From: Paenibacillus sp. RUD330
GTDB lineage: Bacteria > Bacillota > Bacilli > Paenibacillales > Paenibacillaceae
Assembly: GCF_002243345.2 (NCBI RefSeq)
Contig: NZ_CP022655.2
Location: 3,970,501 to 4,034,500, forward strand
Length of the DNA: 64,000 nucleotides
Direction: 5' to 3'
Under the pieces are notes generated by a model. That model did not search any database and was not told the origin of the DNA. It saw nothing but the letters and a program-made list of their open reading frames with translations. The position numbers were made by a program, and so were the translations under genes. Positions 9,360 through 17,795 of the stretch are shown here, one piece after another (position 1 is the first letter of the stretch; each line of letters starts with the position of its first letter).

Positions 9360-10799
9360 GTGAATATCGATTACAGCCTGCTCATGCGCTCCGCCACTCT
9401 CTATGTGTTCGTATCCTTTCCTCAGAGCCTCATCTTCACGTGCTTCACCTTTCAATTTCTCGGCATCCGGACCGAAGGCTCCTGGAAGCGGATGATTGGA
9501 TTCGTCGCGGCGTCCTCCCTATATACCGATCTTTTCTTCTTCGAGCTTCCCGCCTGGGCGCATTTCAGCAATACGATCCTTTCCATCGCTTTTTTTCTCT
9601 GGCTGTTTTTCCGGAAAATGAGTCTGCGGCAGCGCCTCGTGACGCAGGCGCTGCTTCTTGTCTTCGTCATCCTGTCGGATATGGTTACAATGGGCGCCGC
9701 GGTTCAATTCACCGCCTACGAGAGCGTCCTGAGCGGACCCGTCTGGCTGAAGATCGCCGTCTGCTGGCCCTCCTTCGCCTTGTTCGCGCTGGCGGCGCTG
9801 CTGATGGAGCGCCGGAATATCCATCCCGGAGCCATGCTGAAAAAGGGCTTGTCAAAAGCGGCAGGGTCGTCGATGTTCTATTTCATCCTGGTCGTCTCCC
9901 TGCAGTTCATGCTGCTGGCGCTCCTGTTTCTCGAGCATTATGTCGTCAGCGGCGTCCGGCAAACCTCATCGCTCCTTCTCGTTCTGAGCGTCTCGACGAC
10001 CGCCCCGGTCATCTTCATGGCGCTCCGGCTGATCGCCCAGGCACGCCGCGAAGGGGAAGACAAGGGCGGACAGGCATTCGAAGGCGATCTCGTCCGGATG
10101 CTCGCTACGATCCGGGGACAGCGGCATGATTTCATCAATCATGTCCAGACGATGCATCTCATGCTGAAGCTCGGCAAGCGGGAAGAGCTGACGGCTTATA
10201 TGGGAGAGGTGCTGGAGGAGATCGAGGCCGTCAACCGGGTCGCAGCCGATCTCGCCGCCTTGCCGTTTCCGGCCGTCGCCGCCCTTCTCAGCGTCAAGGA
10301 AGAGGCGGCCAAGTGCCTCGGCATCTCGCTGGACTACGAGATCGCCGATCTGCTTCGGGCAGCCGCGCTGCCTCCACTCAAGAGCATCGATCTCGTCCGC
10401 ATTACGGCGAACCTGCTCGACAACGCCTTCGACGAGGCCGCGGAGCTGCCGGCGGGACAGCGCGAAGTCCGGCTCGAAGCCTCCCTCGGCGTGCGCGGCA
10501 TGACCATCGCCGTCTCCAACCGCTGCCGGGCCGGAGCGGATCCGGCGCTCCTTCAAAAAATGTTCCGGGCGGGATATTCCACCAAGCCGTCCGGCTCGGG
10601 CCACTCCGGACTCGGGCTTTCCATCGTGGCGGAGCGCGCCAGACACTACAGGGGAACCGCTTCCGCCCGGCTCGAGGGCTCCTTCCTCTGCGTCAGCGTC
10701 GTCCTTCCTTGCTCGCCTGTGCCGTCCGGCGGCGGAGAGGCAGCGTCAGGAACGGACCGGGCAGGCGCGGGAACCGAAACTGCCATGGGGACCCGATGA
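9360..10799 (+). CDS. Membrane sensor histidine kinase, Spo0B/GHKL type (orphan)
   Basis: 479 residues. The first about 225 are six or seven hydrophobic spans. A Spo0B-like dimerisation helix follows with the phospho-acceptor box RHDFINHVQT (His about 256). A GHKL ATPase domain follows, with the N box LVRITANLLDNAFDEAAE and the G boxes GYSTKPSGSGHSGLGLSIV. It resembles AgrC/CitA-type kinases that sense peptides or small molecules through the membrane part. No response regulator gene is adjacent and terminators close both sides, so the partner is elsewhere. GTG 9360 follows AAGGAGAG. The last 30 residues are Gly/Ala/Thr-rich. Confidence 0.8.
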   Translation: MNIDYSLLMRSATLYVFVSFPQSLIFTCFTFQFLGIRTEGSWKRMIGFVAASSLYTDLFFFELPAWAHFSNTILSIAFFLWLFFRKMSLRQRLVTQALLLVFVILSDMVTMGAAVQFTAYESVLSGPVWLKIAVCWPSFALFALAALLMERRNIHPGAMLKKGLSKAAGSSMFYFILVVSLQFMLLALLFLEHYVVSGVRQTSSLLLVLSVSTTAPVIFMALRLIAQARREGEDKGGQAFEGDLVRMLATIRGQRHDFINHVQTMHLMLKLGKREELTAYMGEVLEEIEAVNRVAADLAALPFPAVAALLSVKEEAAKCLGISLDYEIADLLRAAALPPLKSIDLVRITANLLDNAFDEAAELPAGQREVRLEASLGVRGMTIAVSNRCRAGADPALLQKMFRAGYSTKPSGSGHSGLGLSIVAERARHYRGTASARLEGSFLCVSVVLPCSPVPSGGGEAASGTDRAGAGTETAMGTR

Positions 10800-10830
10800 T
10801 GGTGGCCGAAATCCTTCCGGTTCAGACGCC

Positions 10831-10885
10831 AAAAAAAGACCGGATGCGGTAAGAGCTGGCTCCAGCTCCTGCATCCGGTCTTTTT
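10831..10885. terminator. Bidirectional terminator
   Basis: AAAAAAAGACCGGATGC pairs with GCATCCGGTCTTTTT, with an inner GAGCTGG/CCAGCTC hairpin. It serves the kinase gene and the minus-strand small membrane gene. Confidence 0.85.
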
Positions 10886-10910
10886 GACGTCCTCCGAAGA
10901 CTGCCGCCTC

Positions 10911-11192
10911 TCAGCCGCGGTAGCGGCGTTCCGGCTTCCTCTCCAGCAGCTTGCGGTTCTGCATCGCCCGCTGCCGCCGTATGGCGGCTACGCGCCTGCG
11001 TTCCCGCTCGCGGTCGCTGAGCAGGACGCGCAGGTTGGCCGCGATGACGAGCAGAGCCAGCGCCGACCACAACACCCCGAACACCGTGGCGAAGCTCCAC
11101 GGGCTGCCGAGCTCCAGGCGCGGCAGCGCATAGAGGAGCATGCCGAGCGCCGCGAGCAGGTAGATTCCATGCTTCCATTTGCCGGAATTCAT
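10911..11192 (-). CDS. Small membrane protein of unknown function
   Basis: 93 residues with two hydrophobic spans (about 9-22 and 33-55) and a very basic C-terminal helix (SDRERERRRVAAIRRQRAMQNRKLLERKPERRYRG), which should face the cytoplasm. ATG 11192 has GGGGGAAGG upstream. No family recognised. It ends just before the shared terminator. Confidence 0.6.
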   Translation of the reverse strand: MNSGKWKHGIYLLAALGMLLYALPRLELGSPWSFATVFGVLWSALALLVIAANLRVLLSDRERERRRVAAIRRQRAMQNRKLLERKPERRYRG

Positions 11193-11290
11193 CCGCAATC
11201 CTTCCCCCTAACTCTCCTAATAGGCTGCTTGTCTGTCTAGCCTATGCGGACGAGCGGGCGAACATGCCCTCCAGGAAGGAATAGGTGGCG

Positions 11291-11629
11291 TTAAGGAAGC
11301 AGCACGGATTGCATGGAGTTGCCGATGATCCGGTTCACATCCTCATACACGACGCCAAGGCGCTTCTCGGCCTCGAAGTAGTCCTGAACGAGCGGATTGA
11401 GGCTCAGCAGCTCGTACAGCTTGCCGAGGCCGTCCAGCTCTTCGGCGGACGGCTCCTCGCCGCCCATCATGCGCTGCTGCAGCTCGAGCTGGCGCCGCTG
11501 GAAGTCGGCCAGCATCCGCCGGGCATCGGGATCCCGGTCCGCCGCCGCGCGGGCTTCCATGACCTGCTTGGCCTCCAGACTGCCCTGCAGGGCTTGGGCC
11601 AGCTCGTAAGCACGATCATATACGTTCAT
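11291..11629 (-). CDS. yheA: YheA/YlbF family protein
   Basis: 112 residues, all helical, with the pattern of the YlbF/YheA family: VYDRAYELAQALQGS at the start, DPDARRMLADFQRRQLELQQRMMGGEEPSAEELDGL in the middle, and a C-terminal amphipathic helix. YheA itself has no known function. In B. subtilis yheA lies next to yheC and yheD, as here, although the YheC/D cluster runs in the opposite direction. AGGGAGATG precedes the start codon. Confidence 0.8.
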   Translation of the reverse strand: MNVYDRAYELAQALQGSLEAKQVMEARAAADRDPDARRMLADFQRRQLELQQRMMGGEEPSAEELDGLGKLYELLSLNPLVQDYFEAEKRLGVVYEDVNRIIGNSMQSVLLP

Positions 11630-11860
11630 GACTTCATCTCCCTCGTGTTTCCTGCGCCCATCATACCATCATGGAAGAGGCGCTGGCAAAAAAGCATGGC
11701 GGCTGCAGGCGGACCGGAAAAAGGGATTGCTGCTTGTTCTGCAGCCCCTTCCCTGCATCCCCTCTCCGCATGTCCCTTGCGGACGGGACTGACGCGCCTC
11801 CGCGCTCCGGGCATCCGCCCAATCAGGCCAAAACGCCCCGTCCTTATTGGCGGCGCCTAT

Positions 11861-11889
11861 CACCAAGGTATAGATGTCCTCATATGATG
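11861..11889 (+). promoter_or_regulatory. Sigma-K-like promoter for the YheC/YheD cluster
   Basis: CACC (11861-11864), a 16-bp spacer and CATATGATG (11881-11889) fit the sigma-K pattern (mACm, 16-17 bp, CATAnnnTA) except for the last base. It lies about 80 bp before the first ATP-grasp gene. The rest of the 11630-11966 gap shows no gene. Confidence 0.5.
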
Positions 11890-11966
11890 AATTAATTCGT
11901 TTCATTCACCTATACCCATCCGACCGCCAACCCGCACTACCCTTCGCTCTGGAAGGAGATTCGTCG

Positions 11967-13331
11967 ATGCTTAAATCCAAAATCACCGTCCAGGTGCCGC
12001 AGGCAGGCACCTTGGCCGAGGATACCATCCTGCTGGGCGATGCTTATGTCAAGCAATACAAACTGCCGCCCGGCCACCCTGTCACCTTGAAGTTCGGCTC
12101 GTTCCGGACCACGGTGCGCATCTCATCCGGAGGCAAAGGCGACGTCATGAAAATCGGCGCCTCGCTCGCCCGCCAAATGGGCATACCGGGAGGAGCCGTC
12201 CTGCGATCGAGCTACAAGCAGAGCTCGAGCACCTTGTCGCTCGGCCCTCTGATCGGCGTCCTCATCAGCCGGGATTATCCGCAGCAGACGGACCGGCCGT
12301 TCGGGGCGATCACGATGTTCTGCCGGGAGCTGGTGGACGCCTGCGCCGCCCAAGGCGCCTCCGTCTACTTCCTGACTCCCGATGCGGCGGTATCGGGCTC
12401 GCGCATCGAGGGGTGGATCTACAACGGCGGCTGGCGGAAAACGAGCATGCCCGTACCGGATGTGGTCAACAACCGGCTTACCGCGCGCAAGCTGGAGAAC
12501 CGCCCTTCGGTGCAGCAGTTTTTCAAGGAAGCGAAATCACGATACGGAACTCAAGTATTCAACGAGAAATTTCTGGATAAAAACGAGGTGTTCGGCGCTC
12601 TCGGCCACGAAAGCAGCCTCGCCAAGTACCTCCCGGATTCCAGGCTGCTGCGCAGCTACGCCGATCTCAAGTCGATGGCGGCGCGGCATCCCGTCCTGTT
12701 CCTCAAGCCCGAACGCGGAAGCCTCGGCAAAGGGATCATCCGGGTGAGCAAGCTCGAGGGCGAAAGCGTGCTGGCCACCTATACGGCGCCGGCCGGCATC
12801 CGCCGCCAATCGTATCCCAGCCTGGCTAAGCTGTATTCCTCGCTGGGCGGCAAGCTGAAAACCGTGCGCTACCAGCTGCAGCAAGGCCTCACCCTCATCG
12901 ATATCGGCAAGCGGCCCGTCGACTTCCGGGCGCTCGTGCAGAAAAACCATAGCGGCAGCTGGGCGCTCACTTCCATCGTCGCCCGTACGGCGGGCAGCAA
13001 TCACTTCGTATCGAACCTCGCCCGCGGCGGCACGCTCAGCCGGGTCAAGGAAGCGGTGGCGCGGAGCAATCTGGCTCCCGGCTACAAGGCCGGCGCCGGC
13101 TCCAAGCTGCAAAAAGCCGCGCTCGATATCGCGCAAGGCATCGACGCCCGGATACCGGCCCACTTCGGCGAGCTGGGCATCGACCTGGCCCTCGATACCG
13201 GGGGCAGGGTATGGCTGCTGGAGGTCAACTCCAAGCCTTCCAAAAACGACAACACGCCGCTGAACGAAGGCAAGATTCGTCCTTCGGTACGCAACATGAT
13301 CCAGTATTCCCGCTACCTGGCGGGATTCTGA
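11967..13331 (+). CDS. YheC/YheD-family ATP-grasp protein, copy 1 (with N-terminal domain)
   Basis: 454 residues. An N-terminal beta-rich domain (about 1-90) precedes the YheC/D segment (LGPLIGVLISRDYPQQTDRPFGAITMF). The ATP-grasp part follows: FLKPERGSLGKGIIRV is the glycine-rich ATP loop, PVDFRALVQKNHSGSWALT carries the conserved core, and ELGIDLALDTGGRVWLLEVNSKP holds the metal-binding Glu and Asn. ATP-grasp enzymes join a carboxylate to an amine through an acyl phosphate; the substrate of this endospore-coat family is unknown. ATG 11967 follows GGAAGGAGAT with ideal spacing, so the longer reading from 11874 is not used. Confidence 0.85.
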   Translation: MLKSKITVQVPQAGTLAEDTILLGDAYVKQYKLPPGHPVTLKFGSFRTTVRISSGGKGDVMKIGASLARQMGIPGGAVLRSSYKQSSSTLSLGPLIGVLISRDYPQQTDRPFGAITMFCRELVDACAAQGASVYFLTPDAAVSGSRIEGWIYNGGWRKTSMPVPDVVNNRLTARKLENRPSVQQFFKEAKSRYGTQVFNEKFLDKNEVFGALGHESSLAKYLPDSRLLRSYADLKSMAARHPVLFLKPERGSLGKGIIRVSKLEGESVLATYTAPAGIRRQSYPSLAKLYSSLGGKLKTVRYQLQQGLTLIDIGKRPVDFRALVQKNHSGSWALTSIVARTAGSNHFVSNLARGGTLSRVKEAVARSNLAPGYKAGAGSKLQKAALDIAQGIDARIPAHFGELGIDLALDTGGRVWLLEVNSKPSKNDNTPLNEGKIRPSVRNMIQYSRYLAGF

Positions 13332-13353
13332 CGGAATAAAGGGGGCGGTCCAT

Positions 13354-14508
13354 ATGAGAGGCAACCGAAGCAGCGTCGGCGTCCTGGTATCGGATATCCA
13401 TGAAGGAGAGGACGGCCGGGAGCAGCGCAGGACGTTTCCGGAAGACAGCTTTCTCGCCGCCCTCAGCAGCCGGGCCGAAGAGCTCGGAGTGGATCTGTAC
13501 GTGTTCACTCCGGGAGGCCTGGATCCGGACAGCGGCATTCTTACGGGCTATGTAAGGGAGAGCTGCGGCTGGTCCGAAAGGGAGGTCCCTTGGCCTGCCG
13601 TCATCTACGACCGCTGCGGCCCTCTCGTCGCCGGCCGCATCCGCCCCTATAGAAATACATTGAGCCGGCTCGCTGCCCTGCAGCCCCATGTCGTCCTGAA
13701 CGGCTGGCTGCCCGGCAAATCCGCCCAGTACGATGCTCTGCGCCGCAGCGGCGCCGAGCTCGCCGAGCTCGTGCCTCCAAGCCGGCCGCTGGCCGGCAGG
13801 CAGGCGCTGTGCGAGACAGCCGAGAGCTACGGATCCCTCTTCCTCAAGCCGGACGGAGGCATGCAAGGCCGCGGCGTCATCAGCGCGGCTCCCGCAGCCG
13901 AAGGCGGCTGGCTCGTCCGAGGCCGGGACGGCGGCAGCCGCCCCTTCCGCAGCCTCCAGCCGGATCTGGATGCGGCCGCAGCGCTGATCTGCCGGCTGGC
14001 CGGCCGCACCCGCTACGTCGTCCAGCCCTGCCTGCCGCTCTGCGACCGCCTAGGCCGGCCCTTCGACATCCGCGCTCTCGTCCAGAAGGACGGCCGCGGC
14101 GAATGGCGGCTGACGGGAACGGCGATGCGCCGGGGAAGGCCCGGAGGCGTCGCCTCCAACCTCCACGGAGGAGGCGAAGCGATTCCGGCCCGTGACGGTC
14201 TGTCCATGCAGCTCGGGCCTGCTGCCGCAGACGCGGTCGCAGCCCGCATCGACAGGCTGGCGCTGGCGGCGGCCGAAGCGGCGGAAAGCTCTTTCGGCCG
14301 CTTCGCCGAGCTTGGCCTCGACTTCGGCGTCGAGCCGGACGGAAGGCTGTGGCTGCTGGAGATGAACTCCAGGCCGGGGCGCGAAGCCTTTTCCGGCTTC
14401 GCCGGCGGAACCGCCCGCACGGCGGTGGAACGGCCGCTGCTCTATGCCCGGCTCCTGTGCGGAGGACCGAGTCCTACGCCCGCAGGAAGCAGCCTCGTCC
14501 GCAATTGA
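13354..14508 (+). CDS. YheC/YheD-family ATP-grasp protein, copy 2
   Basis: 384 residues, lacking the N-terminal domain of copies 1 and 3. It starts with the YheC/D region (SVGVLVSDIHEGEDGREQRR). The ATP loop FLKPDGGMQGRGVI, the core DIRALVQKDGRGEWRLTGTAMRRG and the metal site ELGLDFGVEPDGRLWLLEMNSRPGR are all present. It begins 22 nt after copy 1 with GGGGGCGG upstream. This copy is the most divergent of the five and has the most alanine- and arginine-rich linkers. Confidence 0.8.
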   Translation: MRGNRSSVGVLVSDIHEGEDGREQRRTFPEDSFLAALSSRAEELGVDLYVFTPGGLDPDSGILTGYVRESCGWSEREVPWPAVIYDRCGPLVAGRIRPYRNTLSRLAALQPHVVLNGWLPGKSAQYDALRRSGAELAELVPPSRPLAGRQALCETAESYGSLFLKPDGGMQGRGVISAAPAAEGGWLVRGRDGGSRPFRSLQPDLDAAAALICRLAGRTRYVVQPCLPLCDRLGRPFDIRALVQKDGRGEWRLTGTAMRRGRPGGVASNLHGGGEAIPARDGLSMQLGPAAADAVAARIDRLALAAAEAAESSFGRFAELGLDFGVEPDGRLWLLEMNSRPGREAFSGFAGGTARTAVERPLLYARLLCGGPSPTPAGSSLVRN

Positions 14509-14567
14509 ACCATCATCCATTGACATAGATCCGCTATCCTAGCGACAGAACGCCCAGGAGGTTCCTC

Positions 14568-15938
14568 ATGAGTCTTACTTTATGCAATGTGCATTTCTCC
14601 GGCAAGAACGACCGGGTGGTCTATGTGTCGGGACCGTTGTACCGGTCGCTGAAGCTGTCCGGAAAAAAGAAGCTGTCGATCAAGCTGGGAAGGGAAACGG
14701 TGACGGCCTCGGTGAAGTCCGTCAAGGGGGAAGGCAACCATGTATACCTCGGCTCCGCCATCCGCCAGCATATCCGCGTTCCGAAGTCCGGCAACGTGTT
14801 CATGCTGCACGCGAACGAAGACGAGGTCCAATTCGGGCCGCTCGTCGGCATCCTGAGCGACGGCTATGTGTCCTCCACCTCGCCGTTCGGCACCCGCACC
14901 GGCTTCATCAAGGAACTGATCCGCATCGGAGACAAGAAAGCCTACTTCTTCGGGTTCGCCCCGCGCGACATCAACTGGCAGCAGGAGACGGTGAACGGCT
15001 ACTTCCTGAACTCCGACGGCAGCTGGTACCGCAAGACCGTGCCTCTCCCGGATGTCGTCTACAACCGCCTGCCGAGCCGCAAGGCCGAGACCGGCACCTA
15101 TATTTCCACGCTCCGCGAACGCTTCGTGCGCAAGGGAATCCCCTTCTTCAACTGGAGCTTCTTCAATAAATCCGATGTCTACAAGCTGCTCGACAAGGAT
15201 GTCGAGGCGCTCCGCCATCTGCCGGAGTCGGTATCCGCTCCGACGGAGGAGAAGATCAAGGAGCTGCTGAGCAAGCACAGCTTCGTCTACTTCAAGCCAT
15301 CCGGCGGCAGCCTCGGAGCCGGCATCTACCGCCTCACCTACCAGCCGAAAAAGGGTTATTTCGCCCGCTACCGCAGCGGCGGCAAAAACGTGCTGCTTCG
15401 ATTCGGCACCTTCCAGGGCCTCATGAAGACGCTGCATGCCCGCATCGGCAGCTCCTTCAGCGGTTATGTGGTGCAGCAGGGCATCCGGCTCGTGGAAATC
15501 GACGCCTGCCCGATCGACTTCCGCTTCCACATGCACAAGAACGGCCGCAACGAATGGGTGACCGCCGGCATCGGCGCCAAAAAAGCGGGACGCGGCAGCG
15601 TCACGACGCATATCAAGAACGGCGGCTCCCTGATGACGCCGGCAAACGCCCTCTCGCGCGCATTCGGCGGCGAGACGAGCGAAGTGCTCGAGAAAGCGAA
15701 AAAAGTGGCCGTGAAGATGTCGGAGGCGATCGAGCGCAACTATCCTCACCGCCTAGGCGAGCTCGGTCTGGATATCGGCATCGACAAGGACGGCGACGTC
15801 TGGATGTTCGAGGCCAACGCCAAGCCCGGACGGTCCATTTTCAAGCATCCCGCCCTGAAGACGGAAGGCCGCGCCTCTCTGGAATATATTCTGGAGCATT
15901 GCCTGTACCTGAGCCGCTTCCGGGGGAGGGACAGCTGA
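14568..15938 (+). CDS. YheC/YheD-family ATP-grasp protein, copy 3 (with N-terminal domain)
   Basis: 456 residues with an N-terminal basic beta-rich domain (about 1-88: VVYVSGPLYRSLKLSGKKKLSIKLG). Then comes the YheC/D core: FGPLVGILSDGY, VVYNRLPSRKAE, the glycine loop YFKPSGGSLGAGIYRL, DFRFHMHKNGRNEWVTAGIGAKKAG, and ELGLDIGIDKDGDVWMFEANAKPGR with the metal ligands. AGGAGG precedes the ATG. The next gene starts on the last base of its stop codon, so copies 3 and 4 are translationally coupled. Confidence 0.85.
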   Translation: MSLTLCNVHFSGKNDRVVYVSGPLYRSLKLSGKKKLSIKLGRETVTASVKSVKGEGNHVYLGSAIRQHIRVPKSGNVFMLHANEDEVQFGPLVGILSDGYVSSTSPFGTRTGFIKELIRIGDKKAYFFGFAPRDINWQQETVNGYFLNSDGSWYRKTVPLPDVVYNRLPSRKAETGTYISTLRERFVRKGIPFFNWSFFNKSDVYKLLDKDVEALRHLPESVSAPTEEKIKELLSKHSFVYFKPSGGSLGAGIYRLTYQPKKGYFARYRSGGKNVLLRFGTFQGLMKTLHARIGSSFSGYVVQQGIRLVEIDACPIDFRFHMHKNGRNEWVTAGIGAKKAGRGSVTTHIKNGGSLMTPANALSRAFGGETSEVLEKAKKVAVKMSEAIERNYPHRLGELGLDIGIDKDGDVWMFEANAKPGRSIFKHPALKTEGRASLEYILEHCLYLSRFRGRDS

Positions 15939-17098
15939 TGGAGCTCGAGCAATTTCCCGGCTATCCTCCTGCCGACCTGGCTTCCAAGCGGCCGGTTCTG
16001 GCTATCCTGACGATGTCGGACCGCCTGCTCGGGTTCAGAGGCAATCGCGAAAACTTCGCCGACGTGGCCAAAACCGGACGCGATATGGGCTTCACCGTCT
16101 ATGTCCTGACCTGCAAATGCCTGAATTTCACCGATCCGATGCTGAGCGGCTACGGCTTGAACGACAAGACGGGGGAATGGGTCAAGGGCCGCTTTCCCTT
16201 CCCCGACCTCGTCTACAACCGGATTCCCCAGCGCGAGGACGAAATGCGGCCGAAGGTGCAGCAAAAGCTCCGGATGTGCCAGCAGCATCCCCGGATCAAG
16301 GGCGTCTTCAACCCTTCCTTCTTCAACAAATGGGAGCTGTTCGAGTGGCTGAAGAAATCCCAGGCGACGAAGCGCTATATTCCGTCCACCCGCAAAATGG
16401 TTTCGGTCACCGGCCTCGGCCGGATGATCAGCAAGCATCCCTATCTCTACCTGAAGCCGGTGAGCGGCAAGGCGGGCAAGGGAATCATGACCATCCGGGT
16501 GATGGAAGGCAAGACGCTGCCTTACCGGCTGCGCATCCAGCAAAAGAAAAAAAGCAGCACGTATAATTGCGCGACGATAAGCAAGCTGTGGTCGCGTATT
16601 CTAAGAGAGAGCGGCGGCGTGTCGTACATCGCTCAGCAGGGCATCGATCTCGCGCTCTATCAGGAGCGCCGGTTCGACCTCCGCGCGCTCGTGCAGAAAA
16701 ACGGAAGCGGCCAATGGGCCGTCTCCGGCATCGGCGCCCGCCTCGCGGGCTCCCGCAGCATTACGACCCATGTCCCCCGCGGAGGCAGCATCGAGGATCC
16801 GGAGAAGCTGCTCCAGCATGCTTTCGGCACCCAGGAAGCCCGCGAGCTCATGAGCAAGGCAAGGAGCGCCTGCGTGCAGCTGGCCCGCCAGATCGAGACG
16901 GCCAGCGGACAAAGCCATGGCGAAATGTCGATGGATCTCGGCGTCGACGCGGAAGGCGGCCTGTGGTTTTTCGAGGCCAACGCCAAACCGATGAAGTTCG
17001 ACGAGCCCCACATCCGCAAAAAATCGCTCGAGCGCATATTCCAATACGGATCGTACCTGATGCGCTCGCCGAAACAGGGGAAGGCTGGAGGCGCATAA
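15938..17098 (+). CDS. YheC/YheD-family ATP-grasp protein, copy 4
   Basis: 386 residues. The YheC/D core is clear: PVLAILTMSDRLLGFRGNRENF, PDLVYNRIPQREDE, YLKPVSGKAGKGIMTIRV (ATP loop), DLRALVQKNGSGQWAVSGIGARLAGSR, and EMSMDLGVDAEGGLWFFEANAKP (metal site). ATG 15938 overlaps the previous TGA by one base (TGATG) and has GGGGGAGGGA just upstream, so the much longer open frame from 15554 is not used. Confidence 0.85.
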   Translation: MELEQFPGYPPADLASKRPVLAILTMSDRLLGFRGNRENFADVAKTGRDMGFTVYVLTCKCLNFTDPMLSGYGLNDKTGEWVKGRFPFPDLVYNRIPQREDEMRPKVQQKLRMCQQHPRIKGVFNPSFFNKWELFEWLKKSQATKRYIPSTRKMVSVTGLGRMISKHPYLYLKPVSGKAGKGIMTIRVMEGKTLPYRLRIQQKKKSSTYNCATISKLWSRILRESGGVSYIAQQGIDLALYQERRFDLRALVQKNGSGQWAVSGIGARLAGSRSITTHVPRGGSIEDPEKLLQHAFGTQEARELMSKARSACVQLARQIETASGQSHGEMSMDLGVDAEGGLWFFEANAKPMKFDEPHIRKKSLERIFQYGSYLMRSPKQGKAGGA

Positions 17099-17102
17099 AC
17101 AG

Positions 17103-17795
17103 ATGAACGTACAGCTGCTCACATCGGCGCAATGGAGCCGGCACCGGGACCGGTTGATTCGGCTCATCAAGTCTTGGGGCAGCGGCAGGCTGACCGGAGC
17201 GGGACTCGCCGCGCTGGAAGCGTTGCAGCCGGCCGATCTCGAGCCGAGGCAGCTTGGCGGCGGCCGGTCCGCGCCGGCGGCCGCGATCGCCGTGGTCACG
17301 ACGGAGGACGGCAAAACGGCGGGCGCCGCTTTCGCCCGCGAGGCGGGCCTGGAGGCCTGCCTTGTCGCCGTTGCTCCTCCCCTGCGCGGGCGCGGAGCCG
17401 GCAGCCTGCTCCTGAAGGTGCTGCAGGAGCGCTGGGGGCATCTCTCCTGCAGAGTCGCCGCGGACAATACCGCGAGCATGAAAATGTGCTTCCGTGCCGG
17501 CTTTGCGGCGACATCCCTGCAGGACGGCCCCACCGGCAAAGCGACGCTCGTGTTCCAAAGCGTCGCTTCGCCGGTTGCCGCAGCGGAAGCCGCCGCCGCT
17601 CTCGCGGCCGATGCTCCTTCCGCGGCCAGGCGCGGAAGCTCAGCCTCCCCGCGGCTTCGAAGCGGCACGGCCGGTTCCCGGCCGGCTTCGCCGCTTATCC
17701 AACATCCGGGGGGAACAAGCCGACCGCCGGACGCATCAAGGAGAGATGACAGTGGCCCGACCCGTACTCGGCATTTTAACGTTATACCTCAATGA
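17103..17795 (+). CDS. GNAT-like acetyltransferase within the YheC/YheD cluster
   Basis: 230 residues. The first about 155 fit a GNAT N-acetyltransferase: an acetyl-CoA loop VAPPLRGRGAGSLLLKVLQERWG (about 89-111) and the C-terminal motif CRVAADNTASMKMCFRAGFAA. The remaining about 75 residues are Ala/Ser/Arg/Pro-rich low complexity that overlaps the start of the next gene by 44 nt, so the functional stop of the domain lies well before the gene end. Its place inside the ATP-grasp array suggests it works on the same coat-related substrate (inference). Confidence 0.7.
   Translation: MNVQLLTSAQWSRHRDRLIRLIKSWGSGRLTGAGLAALEALQPADLEPRQLGGGRSAPAAAIAVVTTEDGKTAGAAFAREAGLEACLVAVAPPLRGRGAGSLLLKVLQERWGHLSCRVAADNTASMKMCFRAGFAATSLQDGPTGKATLVFQSVASPVAAAEAAAALAADAPSAARRGSSASPRLRSGTAGSRPASPLIQHPGGTSRPPDASRRDDSGPTRTRHFNVIPQ

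Noticed and set aside
14520-14548. Sigma-A promoter before ATP-grasp copy 3 (TTGACA at 14520)
   Set aside because: No -10 sequence at 16-18 bp spacing; the TATCCT nearby is only 9 bp away.
15554-15937. Long 5' extension of ATP-grasp copy 4
   Set aside because: It overlaps copy 3 out of frame and is Arg-rich; ATG 15938 has a good ribosome site and stop-start overlap.
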